Positions 43,373 to 52,916 of a stretch of 64,000 nucleotides of DNA are shown here, piece after piece; positions within the stretch are counted from its first letter, which is position 1, and the number at the start of each line of letters is the position of its first letter. The position numbers and the translations under genes are program-made. The DNA comes from Pollutibacter sp044353505 (GTDB taxonomy: Bacteria > Bacteroidota > Bacteroidia > Chitinophagales > Chitinophagaceae): positions 10,309 through 74,308 of the forward strand of contig JBILBU010000007.1 of assembly GCA_044353505.1 (NCBI GenBank). Reading direction: 5' to 3'. The notes beneath the pieces are model-generated. The model worked only from the letters and a program-made list of their open reading frames with translations, had not been told where the DNA came from and made no database searches.

Positions 43373-44716
43373 ATGAAACGACTCTTCACGCTCATCACTA
43401 TTTTGATAACCATCTCCCTAATCGGTATCATCATCATTCAATATTCCTGGTTAAAAAATATTATTTTAATCAGGCAAGATCAAGTGGTAGACAGGGTAGA
43501 GATGGCAGAATTTGAAGTGGTTGAGGCATTGGTTGATGAAAAGCTGAAATCTGAGCCTTCGTTGCCTGTTGATGTTTTCCCCAAAGGCGCAATGGATGAG
43601 CTGCTTAAAATTTTCGGTCCGGGAACTATCGCTGAACGGTTTTCTGTAGAGGATATCAATAAAAAATTTATAACAGCATTTGCTGCAAATGGATTGAAAG
43701 GAGCACAGTTTCAATTTGCTGTATTGTCTAATCAAAATGATTTAGGTCCTGAACTTGCTTCCCCAGATTATATGAAATTTTATGAGGCCGGACAACTGGA
43801 TACGGCCGATTATGCTATTCATGTTTGGCCGCTCGTTTCATTGTCAGACAACGAAGCTGATATGTCTGCCCCACAAGAAAAACTGGTGATTGTATTGTAT
43901 GATATGCAAAGCTTTGTATTTAAATCTGTTCGATGGACAATTATCGCAGTAGTCTTTTTTACACTCGTTATCATTGCAGCTTTTTATGTTACGGTGCGAA
44001 CCATCATCACACAGAAGAAACTCAGTGAAATGAAAACTGATTTCATCAACAACATGACGCATGAGTTGCGCACTCCGCTTGCAACCATCTCTATCGCAGT
44101 AGATACCTTAAAGAACGAAAAAGTAATTGGCGATAAAGAAAAATTAATGGCCATTGGCCAGATCATAAAAGCGGAAAACCTGAGAATGAATACACAGGTT
44201 GAGCAGATTCTTCAAGCGGCACAATTGGATGTGAGTCAGGTGTTGAAAGATAAGCAACCGCTTCATGTGCATGAAGTACTCATGAAGATTAAAGACAAGT
44301 TTACGCTGCAGACGGAAGAGAAGAATGCAGTATTAAATTTCGACCTGACAGCTGCCAAAGATCTTGTATCAGGACATCCTGTTCACTTTATAAATATGCT
44401 CAGCAACTTGATTGATAATTCATTAAAGTATTCTAAAGAAGATATTGATCCGGTCATTGATGTCCAAACACGCAATGTTAAAAATAAAATTGTCATCACC
44501 ATCAAAGACAATGGAATTGGCATGAGCAGAGAAACAACCTCAAAGATTTTTGATAAGTTTTATCGTGCACATACCGGGAATATCCACAATGTGAAAGGGT
44601 TCGGACTCGGACTCAATTACACAAAGCAAATGGTAGAGGCGCACATGGGTACAATTGAAGTACAGAGCACGATTGGTGTGGGTACTACGTTTACAGTATC
44701 TATACCCTTGGTCTAA
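43373..44716 (+). CDS. Membrane sensor histidine kinase (HisKA type), orphan
   Basis: 447 residues from the ATG at 43373. Two membrane helices (about 4-23 and 187-207) enclose a periplasmic sensor region of about 160 residues. HisKA follows with MTHELRTPLATI (likely His230). The HATPase domain has SNLIDNSLKYSKED (N box), IKDNGIGM (G1), FDKFYRAHTGN (F box) and GFGLGLNYTKQMVEAH (G2). No response regulator is adjacent. The OmpR-type regulator at 18790 is the only regulator in the window and is the type that pairs with this kinase class. The stop overlaps the queA stop by 4 bases. Confidence 0.93.
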   Translation: MKRLFTLITILITISLIGIIIIQYSWLKNIILIRQDQVVDRVEMAEFEVVEALVDEKLKSEPSLPVDVFPKGAMDELLKIFGPGTIAERFSVEDINKKFITAFAANGLKGAQFQFAVLSNQNDLGPELASPDYMKFYEAGQLDTADYAIHVWPLVSLSDNEADMSAPQEKLVIVLYDMQSFVFKSVRWTIIAVVFFTLVIIAAFYVTVRTIITQKKLSEMKTDFINNMTHELRTPLATISIAVDTLKNEKVIGDKEKLMAIGQIIKAENLRMNTQVEQILQAAQLDVSQVLKDKQPLHVHEVLMKIKDKFTLQTEEKNAVLNFDLTAAKDLVSGHPVHFINMLSNLIDNSLKYSKEDIDPVIDVQTRNVKNKIVITIKDNGIGMSRETTSKIFDKFYRAHTGNIHNVKGFGLGLNYTKQMVEAHMGTIEVQSTIGVGTTFTVSIPLV

Positions 44717-45960
44717 TTATTTGCTTGATGCTGCATGAAGAGTAAGCATCCATCCCCATAGCTTAAAAATCGATAACCATTTTCAAGTGCATTGGCATAC
44801 ATGTTTTTCCATGCGACTCCTACAATCGCTGCAATGATTAATAGTAGCGTAGATTGAGGTTGATGAAAGTTGGTAACCAGCGCCTCTGCTACTCTGAATC
44901 TGTATCCGGGTGTTATGCATATTCCAGTATGTCCCTTTAGCACCATAAGCTGATGCTTTTTCATGTATGTCAGTAGTGACTGCATAACCTCAACTCGAGA
45001 TGGAACAGCTGTTTTGCTGAGCATGAGATGATCCCATTGCGAAAGATGAATCTGTCCTTGTTCGAATTCCTTGCCTCTTGCAATTTGAATACCAATCCAA
45101 AAAATACTTTCTATTGTTCTTAAGGAAGTAGTGCCAACAGCAACAATTGTTTTATGTTCCACTGCCAAGCTCTCAATGAGTGCTCTGCTTACTTCAATAT
45201 ACTCCTCATGCATGATGTGCTCGGCAATTGTTTGAGCACTTACTGGCTTGAATGTGCCGGCACCAACATGCAATGTGGTGAACTTTGTTTCGATTTCTTT
45301 TTTGTGAAGCGACTTAAAAATCGCATCCGTGAAATGCAGTCCCGCTGTCGGTGCGGCAACTGACCCATCATGTTTGGCATATACTGTTTGATAGCGAGCT
45401 TTGTCGCCAGCTATTACCTCTCTTTTGATGTAAGGAGGAAGCGGTATTTTTCCAGCAGCTTCAATCAGCTCGCTGAATATTAAGTTGTGATCATCCCACT
45501 CAAAGTTGATCACACAATATTCATCACTGCGTGTTGCAATGTCTGCACTCAGTATAATTTCTTTATCACCGATATTCATTTGCAATTTCAGCGCCTCATC
45601 ATTTTTCCATTTTTTTATACCGCCTACTAAACACTTCCAGCTGCTCTTGCGCTTGTCTGATAAGGCACTGTAGTTGCCATCTGCTGGTTCAAGTAAAAAA
45701 ATCTCAATCACTGCACCAGTCTGCTTTGTGAAGTGAAGCCTTGCTGCAATCACCTTGGTGTTGTTGAATATCATCACGGCATGCGAAGGAAGATGCGAGG
45801 CAATATTCAGATAGTAATCATGGCTTATCACTCCGTTGTTGCAGATCAGTAACCTTGATTGATCCCGCTCTTCAGTGGGCTGCACGGCAATCCTGTCCTG
45901 CGGCAGTTCGTAGTCGAACTCCTTGATATTAATCTGACTTATTTCGGGTTGTGATTTCAT
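44713..45960 (-). CDS. queA: S-adenosylmethionine:tRNA ribosyltransferase-isomerase (queuosine synthesis)
   Basis: 415 residues. QueA transfers and isomerises the ribosyl group of SAM onto 7-aminomethyl-7-deazaguanine in tRNA to make epoxyqueuosine. The pattern includes FDYELPQDRIAVQPTEERDQSRLL, FNNTKVIAARL, the IPLPPYIKR motif, YQTVYAKHDGSVAAPTAGLHFTD, TLHVGAGTFKPV and VGTTSLRTIES, and ends TNFHQPQSTLLLIIAA followed by YRFLSYGDGCLL. It is longer than the E. coli protein (about 356) because of insertions in the first half. The stop overlaps the sensor kinase stop by 4 bases on the other strand. Confidence 0.93.
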   Translation of the reverse strand: MKSQPEISQINIKEFDYELPQDRIAVQPTEERDQSRLLICNNGVISHDYYLNIASHLPSHAVMIFNNTKVIAARLHFTKQTGAVIEIFLLEPADGNYSALSDKRKSSWKCLVGGIKKWKNDEALKLQMNIGDKEIILSADIATRSDEYCVINFEWDDHNLIFSELIEAAGKIPLPPYIKREVIAGDKARYQTVYAKHDGSVAAPTAGLHFTDAIFKSLHKKEIETKFTTLHVGAGTFKPVSAQTIAEHIMHEEYIEVSRALIESLAVEHKTIVAVGTTSLRTIESIFWIGIQIARGKEFEQGQIHLSQWDHLMLSKTAVPSRVEVMQSLLTYMKKHQLMVLKGHTGICITPGYRFRVAEALVTNFHQPQSTLLLIIAAIVGVAWKNMYANALENGYRFLSYGDGCLLFMQHQANN

Positions 45961-46155
45961 TTGTTCACAGGTAATTCACAGTTTATTCACATCAATTCAA
46001 GCTATACGCACATCCAATCAGGCATTTTCCGCTGTAACACAGTGCCACAAAGGATTTCAAGTGTGGAAAAATATAGAATCCGGAATCAGTGTATGAAAGT
46101 GGGAAATTGTGTTATTTTGTGTCAATAAATGTTTATTTCTTTAAAGCATTCATAA

Positions 46156-46614
46156 ATGATCGGATTCATAGGCGAATATGAGGCTACTCTCGATAGCAAA
46201 GGTAGGTTTCTTCTGCCGGCAGGCATAAAAAAACAGCTGCCGGAAGGGGAACAACCTGTGTTTGTTATTAACAGGGGGTTCGAGAAATGCCTGAGCATGT
46301 ACCCGATGCAGAGCTGGAAGCCAATCTATGAAACGGTCAGTGGCTTGAATGACTTCGATCCGAAGGTGAGAGAGTTTAGGCGTTATTTTTTGAATGGGGC
46401 AATGCAGATTGAACTGGACAGTGCAGGAAGGATGCTCTTGCCAAAGAGTTTAATTGAACATGGCGGACTAGACAAAGACATCATTTTGGTGTCTGCCATG
46501 AATAAGATGGAAATATGGGACAAAAATAAGTATCAGCAGTTCTTTGAAACTTTTTCACCTGAATCTTTCAGCAGCCTGGCTGCAGAAGTGATGGCAAAAA
46601 AAGACCAACAGTGA
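46156..46614 (+). CDS. mraZ: Transcriptional regulator MraZ
   Basis: 152 residues with two MraZ/SpoVT-AbrB-like domains: IGFIGEYEATLDSKGRFLLPAGIKKQ at the start and FLNGAMQIELDSAGRMLLPKSLIEH in the middle. MraZ is the first gene of dcw clusters and in other bacteria represses that operon. The C-terminus is short and polar. It opens the plus-strand division and cell-wall cluster here, 16 bases before rsmH. The 195-base gap upstream of it holds AT-rich sequence and no exact TAnnTTTG. A TTATTTTG near 46112 is one possibility. Confidence 0.97.
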   Translation: MIGFIGEYEATLDSKGRFLLPAGIKKQLPEGEQPVFVINRGFEKCLSMYPMQSWKPIYETVSGLNDFDPKVREFRRYFLNGAMQIELDSAGRMLLPKSLIEHGGLDKDIILVSAMNKMEIWDKNKYQQFFETFSPESFSSLAAEVMAKKDQQ

Positions 46615-46630
46615 CCAAAAGTAATTAATT

Positions 46631-47578
46631 ATGCAGAACCAACAAACGGGGGATCATAGGGGGTCAGATCAACATCAGGCCTATCATATCCCGGTTCTGC
46701 TCAACGAGGCTGTCGATGCACTCGTAACGGATCCCTCAGGGATATACGTTGATTGTACTTTTGGCGGTGGTGGTCATGCAAGGGAAATATTGTCTAGGCT
46801 TAACGAAAAGGGCAGGCTTTTTGCATTTGATCAAGATGAGGATGCAAAGGCCAACCTGACTGCTGATACGCGCCTGACTTTTATCCCACACAATTTTCGC
46901 CACTTACAAAGATTTCTCCGACTTCACAACGTTTCCAACGTAGATGGTATTCTCGCCGACCTCGGCGTGAGTAGTCACCAGTTCGATGAACCTGAAAGGG
47001 GTTTTTCCATTCGATTCGATGCGGCTCTTGATATGCGCATGGATCAATCCAATGGAATCACCGCCGCTGAATTTATTCATCGCTCTTCCGCTGAAGACCT
47101 GCAACTGGTTTTTCAGGAATATGGTGAGGTAACCAACTCCAAAACATTGGCAACCTTACTGGCTGATCATCACGGTCGCCCGCCAATCAAAACCATCAAG
47201 GACCTTAAGGCTGTATGTGCTCCGGTTGTGAAGGGAAATCCAAACAAATATTTCGCACAAGTATTTCAAGCATTAAGAATTGCAGTGAATGATGAATTGG
47301 GCGCGTTGAAAGATCTGCTAGAGCAATCAAGCGAAGTGCTGAAGCCTGGCGGACGGATGGTGGTGATCACCTTCCATAGCATAGAAGACAGAATGGTGAA
47401 ACAGTTTTTCAAATTGGGCAACGCGGCAACTCAAGAGGCTGACCCTGTTTATGGTACAAAAGGACAGTTGCCGTTTGTGCCGCTAAATAAAAAGCCGATT
47501 GAACCAACAGCGGAAGAGATAAAGAGAAACCCTAGGTCTAGGAGTGCGAGGATGAGAGTAGGTGAAATGCAGGTTTAA
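46631..47578 (+). CDS. rsmH: 16S rRNA (cytosine1402-N4)-methyltransferase
   Basis: 315 residues (also called MraW). It methylates N4 of C1402 in 16S rRNA. Visible are HIPVLLNEAVDALV, the SAM-binding VDCTFGGGGHAREIL, LADLGVSSHQFDEPERGFSIR, ALRIAVNDELGAL and the late GGRMVVITFHSIEDRMVKQFF motif. The last codon and stop (GTTTAA) already lie inside the first copy of a GGTTTAAGGGG repeat unit, so the repeat element abuts the gene end. ftsL follows after 87 bases filled by the repeat. Confidence 0.97.
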   Translation: MQNQQTGDHRGSDQHQAYHIPVLLNEAVDALVTDPSGIYVDCTFGGGGHAREILSRLNEKGRLFAFDQDEDAKANLTADTRLTFIPHNFRHLQRFLRLHNVSNVDGILADLGVSSHQFDEPERGFSIRFDAALDMRMDQSNGITAAEFIHRSSAEDLQLVFQEYGEVTNSKTLATLLADHHGRPPIKTIKDLKAVCAPVVKGNPNKYFAQVFQALRIAVNDELGALKDLLEQSSEVLKPGGRMVVITFHSIEDRMVKQFFKLGNAATQEADPVYGTKGQLPFVPLNKKPIEPTAEEIKRNPRSRSARMRVGEMQV

Positions 47579-47657
47579 GGGGTTTTATAAGACGGGATTT
47601 AACTCATTAAATTCCTTCAACCGCTTAAACCCCTTCAACCGCTTAAACCCCTTAAAC
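47572..47657. repeat. Nonamer repeat element between rsmH and ftsL
   Basis: A short left arm GGTTTAAGGGG (47574-47584) overlaps the rsmH stop. The right arm (about 47612-47657) is made of 9-base units CTTCAACCG/CTTAAACCC in tandem. It ends 8 bases before the ftsL ATG, and no terminator separates the genes, so it must be part of the dcw mRNA. Confidence 0.85.
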
Positions 47658-47665
47658 TAAAAAAA

Positions 47666-47998
47666 ATGGCTAAACAAAAAATTGAACGTCGCGGATTTAT
47701 CATCAGTCAAGTATGGCTGGTGAGGAATGTTCCATTTTTTTTATTTCTCTCTGCCTTAGCCGTTGTATACATCTATAATGGTCATCATGCAGAGAAGGCC
47801 ATCAAAGACATTAATAAAACAACACGAGAAGTAAAAGATTTGCAATACGAATATAAAATGTTGAGGAGTGAATGGATGTTCATTACAAAACAATCAGAAG
47901 TTGTAAAGGCAGTGGCGCCTGCAGGGATAAAGGAAATTCTTGAGCCTCCTTTTGCACTGGATACTATAAAGCAAGCTAACTCATCAACTACGAATTAA
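47666..47998 (+). CDS. ftsL: FtsL-like division protein
   Basis: 110 residues with one membrane helix (NVPFFLFLSALAVVYIYNG, about 25-43) and a short coiled segment after it (KAIKDINKTTREVKDLQYEYKMLRSEW). This is the bitopic layout of FtsL, which bridges FtsQ/FtsB and the FtsWI synthase. Sequence identity of FtsL is low across phyla, so the assignment rests on size, topology and its place between rsmH and ftsI. It matches the FtsL-like DUF of Bacteroidota dcw clusters. Confidence 0.85.
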   Translation: MAKQKIERRGFIISQVWLVRNVPFFLFLSALAVVYIYNGHHAEKAIKDINKTTREVKDLQYEYKMLRSEWMFITKQSEVVKAVAPAGIKEILEPPFALDTIKQANSSTTN

Positions 47999-48002
47999 AC
48001 AC

Positions 48003-50144
48003 TTGGATACAAAGAAGGACATATTATGGCGTAGTTATCTGGTCTATCTGGCGATGGCAATTTTTGGCATCTTTATTTTCGGCAAGGCCTTCTATATCCA
48101 ACGTGCTGAAGGGGCATACTGGAAATCCTTGAGCGATAGCCTCCATTTGCAATACCGCGAACTTGATGCAGAACGTGGCACCATCTACAGCGAAGATGGT
48201 AGAATGCTCAGCAGCTCCATACCATTCTTTGACATCTATCTCGATTTTGGTGCGGAGGGTATTCAGGAGAAAAATGGTGCTCGTTTTAAAAAAGAACTTG
48301 ACAGCTTATCCATTCATCTGTCAGACATCCTGAAGGATGCCACAGCTGCTGAATACAAAAGGGAGCTCGCAGGAGTATTCAAAAGACAAGATAGATATTA
48401 TCAGCTCCACAAGAATATTGATTTCAAACAATACCGTGCGTTCAGAAACATCAGTTTCATCAAAAAGAATAAAAATAAAAACGGATTCATCTTTATCGAA
48501 AAGGAAAAGCGGATGAACCCTTTTGGATTACTTGCCAATAGAACAATTGGACTATCTCGTGAGTATATGGATTCAAATGGAAATTTGGTGTATAAGAATG
48601 TGGGACTTGAAAAAACATATGATAATCTGCTAAGGGGTGTAACAGGAAAAAGATTGGTGAGAAGAATTTCCGGTGGTGCCTTTGTTCCTGTCGAAGGATC
48701 GGAGATAGAACCAGAAAATGGAAAAGACATCATCACCACCATCGATATCAATATACAGGATGTTACTGAACAGGCACTGCTGAAGATGTTGATCGATAAT
48801 GAGGCATTGAACGGTACCTGCATCGTAATGGAAGTCAAAACTGGTAAGATCAAGGCAATTGCAAATTTAGGCAGACAGCCTGATGGCAATTATACAGAAG
48901 ATTTCAACTATGCCATCACAAGATCTGAGCCAGGATCTACATTCAAGCTCATGACCATGCTGGCTGCATTGGAAGATCAATACATCACACTCAACAGCAA
49001 TGTGAATATTGAAGGTGGCAAATGGGCATTCGGTGGAAGAACAGTGTGGGATAGTGAAAGGCATAATCATACGGATGTCACTTTTCAACGTGCGTTTGAA
49101 CTAAGTTCAAATGTTGGAATGGCTAAGCTGTCCACCACCTATTATTATAGCAACCCAAAGAAATTTATTGGTCATCTTGAAAAGCTACACCTGAACCGTC
49201 CGTCTGGAATTGATCTTCTAGGAGAGTCTACTCCAATCATCCCCAATCCTTCTGGCCGCAACTGGAGCAATGTTACCCTGCCTTGGATGAGCTTTGGTTA
49301 TAACCTTGCCATTAGTCCACTTCAAACACTGATGGTATACAATGCAGTAGCCAACAATGGCAAGTTGATGAAGCCCTATTTGGTGAATGCAGTGATGAAA
49401 GATGGACAAAAAATTAAGGAATTCAAACCAACAGTATTGGAGGATTCTATTTGTAGCGCACTAACCATTTCACAACTTCGTACCTGCCTCAAAGGAGTCG
49501 TGCTTTCAGGAACCGCAAAGAGTTTGCTCAATCCCTTTTATTCTCTGGCTGGAAAAACAGGAACTGCACAGGTTGCCAATGGCAACAGGGGTTATACAGA
49601 TCATATTTATCAATCTTCTTTTGCAGGATATTTTCCTGCAGATAATCCAAAATACTCCTGCATCGTGGTGATTAAAAACAAACCCTTTGCAAAAAAATAT
49701 TATGGTGGTCAAGTTGCTGGTCCGGTTTTCCGTGAAATAGCCAACAAACTATTTACCGTTGATCCTGATCTCTACAAAAGCTATAAGCATCCTGTGTATG
49801 CCGACAGCAGTGGGGCTGAATGGAGTGGGTCCAACAATGATTTCATCACCATTGCAAAATCTGTTGACTCTAAGTTGATTGATTCTGGTGGTAAAGGCGA
49901 ATGGAGCAAGGTCAATGCGGGCAATAAAGTATTTGCTTCTGCAAAGTGGGCATTACAAGATACTACAATGCCAGATTTGAGGGGCTTTGGATTGAGGGAT
50001 GCACTTGAGCTGCTTGAGCAACAACAGCTGCAGGTGATTGCAACAGGTAAAGGGAAGGTAACAGCACAATCTATAGCAGCAGGCACGCCAGTTGCAAAAG
50101 GACAAACCGTGTATTTAAATCTTGGAAATATAAACAACCTATAA
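48003..50144 (+). CDS. ftsI: Septal peptidoglycan transpeptidase FtsI with PASTA domain
   Basis: 713 residues beginning with a TTG codon at 48003, 4 bases after ftsL. No in-frame ATG exists before residue 18, which lies inside the membrane helix. One helix (about 11-30) anchors the protein. The penicillin-binding domain has the serine nucleophile Ser312 in EPGSTFKLMT, SSNVGMAK (SxN) and AGKTGTAQV (KTG). A PASTA domain (about 655-711, MPDLRGFGLRDALELLEQ) ends the protein. PASTA domains sense cell-wall fragments or aid localisation. The enzyme cross-links septal peptidoglycan with FtsW. Confidence 0.95.
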   Translation: MDTKKDILWRSYLVYLAMAIFGIFIFGKAFYIQRAEGAYWKSLSDSLHLQYRELDAERGTIYSEDGRMLSSSIPFFDIYLDFGAEGIQEKNGARFKKELDSLSIHLSDILKDATAAEYKRELAGVFKRQDRYYQLHKNIDFKQYRAFRNISFIKKNKNKNGFIFIEKEKRMNPFGLLANRTIGLSREYMDSNGNLVYKNVGLEKTYDNLLRGVTGKRLVRRISGGAFVPVEGSEIEPENGKDIITTIDINIQDVTEQALLKMLIDNEALNGTCIVMEVKTGKIKAIANLGRQPDGNYTEDFNYAITRSEPGSTFKLMTMLAALEDQYITLNSNVNIEGGKWAFGGRTVWDSERHNHTDVTFQRAFELSSNVGMAKLSTTYYYSNPKKFIGHLEKLHLNRPSGIDLLGESTPIIPNPSGRNWSNVTLPWMSFGYNLAISPLQTLMVYNAVANNGKLMKPYLVNAVMKDGQKIKEFKPTVLEDSICSALTISQLRTCLKGVVLSGTAKSLLNPFYSLAGKTGTAQVANGNRGYTDHIYQSSFAGYFPADNPKYSCIVVIKNKPFAKKYYGGQVAGPVFREIANKLFTVDPDLYKSYKHPVYADSSGAEWSGSNNDFITIAKSVDSKLIDSGGKGEWSKVNAGNKVFASAKWALQDTTMPDLRGFGLRDALELLEQQQLQVIATGKGKVTAQSIAAGTPVAKGQTVYLNLGNINNL

Positions 50145-50149
50145 TTAAT

Positions 50150-51616
50150 ATGATCTTGCTGCAAGACATACTATATAAAGTCAGAATCAAGTCCTTGGTC
50201 GGTCGCACCGATGTTGGTATTGCAAATATCCACATCGATTCTAGATTGATTGAAGCCAATGGTTGTTTCATTGCCATCAAAGGGGCAAGTCAAGACGGAC
50301 ATGAATTTATTTCCAGCGCAATTGCTAAAGGAGCCACGGCAGTGCTGTGTGAGCAAATGCCTGCTGAAACAGTTGATGGTGTAACCTATGTGCAAACTGA
50401 AAATGCCTCTATCGCTGCAGGCATTGTGACTCATGCTTTTTACGGAGAGCCTACGCAGCACTTAAAGCTAATTGGTGTTACCGGGACAAACGGAAAAACT
50501 ACTGTAGCAACCTTGTTGTACAAGTTGTTTATGGCGATGAACATCTCCAGCGGATTAATCTCCACAGTAAATAATATGGTTGGTGAGGAAATGATTGCCT
50601 CAACACATACTACCCCTGATGTAATCACCTTGAATGCATTGCTCAAAAAAATGATGGATGCTGGTTGTGAATATGCTTTCATGGAAGTGAGTAGTCATGC
50701 AATTCATCAACAGCGTATTTCCGGCTTGCAATTCTCCGGAGGCATCTTCACGAATATTTCTCATGATCATCTTGATTATCACAAAACATTTGATGAGTAC
50801 ATCAGGGTTAAAAAATCATTCTTTGATGGTCTGAGTTCTACTGCATTTGCCATCTCAAACATGGATGATAGGAATGGTGCAGTGATGTTGCAAAACACCT
50901 CAGCAGATAAATTTTATTATAGTCTTCGTTCTGTGGCCGACTTCAAAGGACGCATTATCGATAACAGCCTTTCAGGATTGCAAATGTTGGTCAACGAACA
51001 AGATGTTCATTTCAGGTTGATTGGTGAATTCAATGCCTACAATCTTCTTGCAGTATATGCTGCTGCAATCTGTTTGGGTAAAGACAGGCTTGAGGTGCTG
51101 CAAGCCCTGAGCGCAATCACTGGTGCTGAAGGTCGTTTTGATTATATCGTTTCTGAACACAATAGCATTATCGGGATAGTTGACTACGCGCATACTCCCG
51201 ATGCATTGTTGAATGTATTGTCAACCATCAAGAAACTTCAGAAAGGTGGTGAGCAAGTAATCACTGTAGTTGGATGTGGCGGCGATCGGGATATTGCTAA
51301 GCGAAAACTAATGGGTCAGGCTGCTGCAGAGTTTAGCAACAGGGCCATTTTCACTTCAGACAATCCAAGAAGTGAAGACCCTGCAAAAATATTGCGTGAT
51401 ATGGCAGAAGGGTTAACGCCAGCGTTGCAGCAAAAGGTGTTGACCATTGAAGACAGAAGGGAAGCCATTCGTGCAGCAGTGATGATGGCAAAGCATGAGG
51501 ATATTATTCTTATCGCGGGCAAGGGTCACGAAAAGTATCAAGAGATAAAAGGGCAGCGAATTCCCTTTGATGATAAGCAAGTATTAACTCAGGCATTCAG
51601 GGAACTTAATAAATAA
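50150..51616 (+). CDS. murE: UDP-MurNAc-tripeptide synthetase MurE
   Basis: 488 residues. MurE adds the third amino acid to UDP-MurNAc-L-Ala-D-Glu. The ATP-binding loop is GVTGTNGKTTVATLL, followed by TTPDVITLNALLKKM and VEVSSHAI-like MEVSSHAIHQQRI. The specificity motif reads TSDNPRSEDP (DNPR), the form that selects meso-diaminopimelate rather than lysine. The cell wall is therefore probably DAP type, as expected for Gram-negative Bacteroidota. It lies 5 bases after ftsI and 5 before mraY. Confidence 0.97.
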   Translation: MILLQDILYKVRIKSLVGRTDVGIANIHIDSRLIEANGCFIAIKGASQDGHEFISSAIAKGATAVLCEQMPAETVDGVTYVQTENASIAAGIVTHAFYGEPTQHLKLIGVTGTNGKTTVATLLYKLFMAMNISSGLISTVNNMVGEEMIASTHTTPDVITLNALLKKMMDAGCEYAFMEVSSHAIHQQRISGLQFSGGIFTNISHDHLDYHKTFDEYIRVKKSFFDGLSSTAFAISNMDDRNGAVMLQNTSADKFYYSLRSVADFKGRIIDNSLSGLQMLVNEQDVHFRLIGEFNAYNLLAVYAAAICLGKDRLEVLQALSAITGAEGRFDYIVSEHNSIIGIVDYAHTPDALLNVLSTIKKLQKGGEQVITVVGCGGDRDIAKRKLMGQAAAEFSNRAIFTSDNPRSEDPAKILRDMAEGLTPALQQKVLTIEDRREAIRAAVMMAKHEDIILIAGKGHEKYQEIKGQRIPFDDKQVLTQAFRELNK

Positions 51617-51621
51617 AGAGC

Positions 51622-52893
51622 ATGTTGTATCAATTTTATCAATGGTTGCAAAGTGAGCACCTCCGGTTTCCTGGGATGGGGTTGTTTCAGTTCATCACCT
51701 TCAGGGCGATGCTGGCTGTATTGCTCTCTTTGTTTATCACCTTGGTATATGGTAAAACAATCATCCGCTTTTTACAAAAGCTTCAAGTAGGCGAAAGTGT
51801 AAGGGAATTGGGATTGGCGGGTGAGGAGCAAAAAAAAGGAACGCCAACCATGGGCGGTTTTATCATTTTGTTGGGCATCATCATCCCCACATTGTTGTTT
51901 GCAAACCTTGATAAAGTGTATATCAAATTGCTGCTATTGAGTACGGTATGGCTGGGACTTGTTGGTTTTGTAGATGATTATCTGAAACTCCGTGCAAAGA
52001 AATTGTCTCAACAGCAGGGCGTGGTTTATAAAAAAGGAGATAAGGATGGACTCGCGGGATGGTTCAAGGTACTCGGACAAGTGGGGTTGGGTATTATTAT
52101 CAGCGCAACACTGTTGTTCAATGATAATGTACAGGTGATGAGAGAATATAAAGGCAAGGTAAAGCCTGCTGGTGCAACTGAAGTGAAGTATCAAGGTTCG
52201 GTTCGTTACTTCGTGAAAGCCAACGAGCCCATCACCACCATTCCTTTCATCAAAGACCATGAGTTCAACTATGCTAAACTTCTTCCTGCGCCACTAAGGG
52301 AATATGCTTGGATTCCATACATGATTATCATCATCTTCATCGTTACCGCTGTATCTAATGGGGCCAATATTACAGATGGTCTTGATGGATTGGCTACTGG
52401 AGTTTCTGCCATCATCGGAGCTTGCCTTGCGCTCTTCGCTTATGCGAGTGGCAACCTGATCCTTGCCGATTATCTAAATATCATGTACATCCCCAACCTT
52501 GGTGAGGTGTCGATATTTATTGCAGCCATGATTGGCGCATGCATTGGCTTCCTCTGGTACAATACCTATCCTGCGCAAGTTTTTATGGGCGATACCGGAA
52601 GCCTTGCACTTGGAGGTATCATTGCAGCCTTGGCCATCATCGTAAGAAAAGAATTGTTGATTCCGATTTTTTGTGCAGTCTTCCTTATTGAAAACATGAG
52701 TGTGATGATTCAAGTTGGATATTTCAAATACACCAAAAAGAAATATGGTGAGGGCCGAAGGGTGTTTTTGATGAGTCCGCTTCATCATCATTATCAAAAG
52801 AAGGGATATCATGAGAGCAAGATCGCCGTACGCTTTTGGATTGTAACTATACTATTCATTGTATTCGCCATCATGTCACTCAAAATTCGTTAA
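51622..52893 (+). CDS. mraY: Phospho-MurNAc-pentapeptide translocase MraY
   Basis: 423 residues, longer than the usual 360 because of a hydrophilic insertion in the middle (about residues 165-215, with VQVMREYKGKVKPAGATEVKYQGSVRYFVKANEP) seen also in other Bacteroidota MraY. The active-site motifs are KKGTPTMGGFIIL, FVDDYLKLRAKK and NITDGLDGLA, then MGDTGSLALGG and LMSPLHHHYQKKG with its triple His. MraY makes lipid I in the inner membrane from UDP-MurNAc-pentapeptide. The stop lies 23 bases before murD. Confidence 0.96.
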   Translation: MLYQFYQWLQSEHLRFPGMGLFQFITFRAMLAVLLSLFITLVYGKTIIRFLQKLQVGESVRELGLAGEEQKKGTPTMGGFIILLGIIIPTLLFANLDKVYIKLLLLSTVWLGLVGFVDDYLKLRAKKLSQQQGVVYKKGDKDGLAGWFKVLGQVGLGIIISATLLFNDNVQVMREYKGKVKPAGATEVKYQGSVRYFVKANEPITTIPFIKDHEFNYAKLLPAPLREYAWIPYMIIIIFIVTAVSNGANITDGLDGLATGVSAIIGACLALFAYASGNLILADYLNIMYIPNLGEVSIFIAAMIGACIGFLWYNTYPAQVFMGDTGSLALGGIIAALAIIVRKELLIPIFCAVFLIENMSVMIQVGYFKYTKKKYGEGRRVFLMSPLHHHYQKKGYHESKIAVRFWIVTILFIVFAIMSLKIR

Positions 52894-52916
52894 ACCCTAA
52901 ATACTTAATTAAACAG

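Noticed and set aside
46021..46155. MraZ binding boxes upstream of mraZ
   Set aside because: GTGGA (46063) and GTGGG (46099) sequences are present, but they do not form the regularly spaced direct repeats known from other bacteria.
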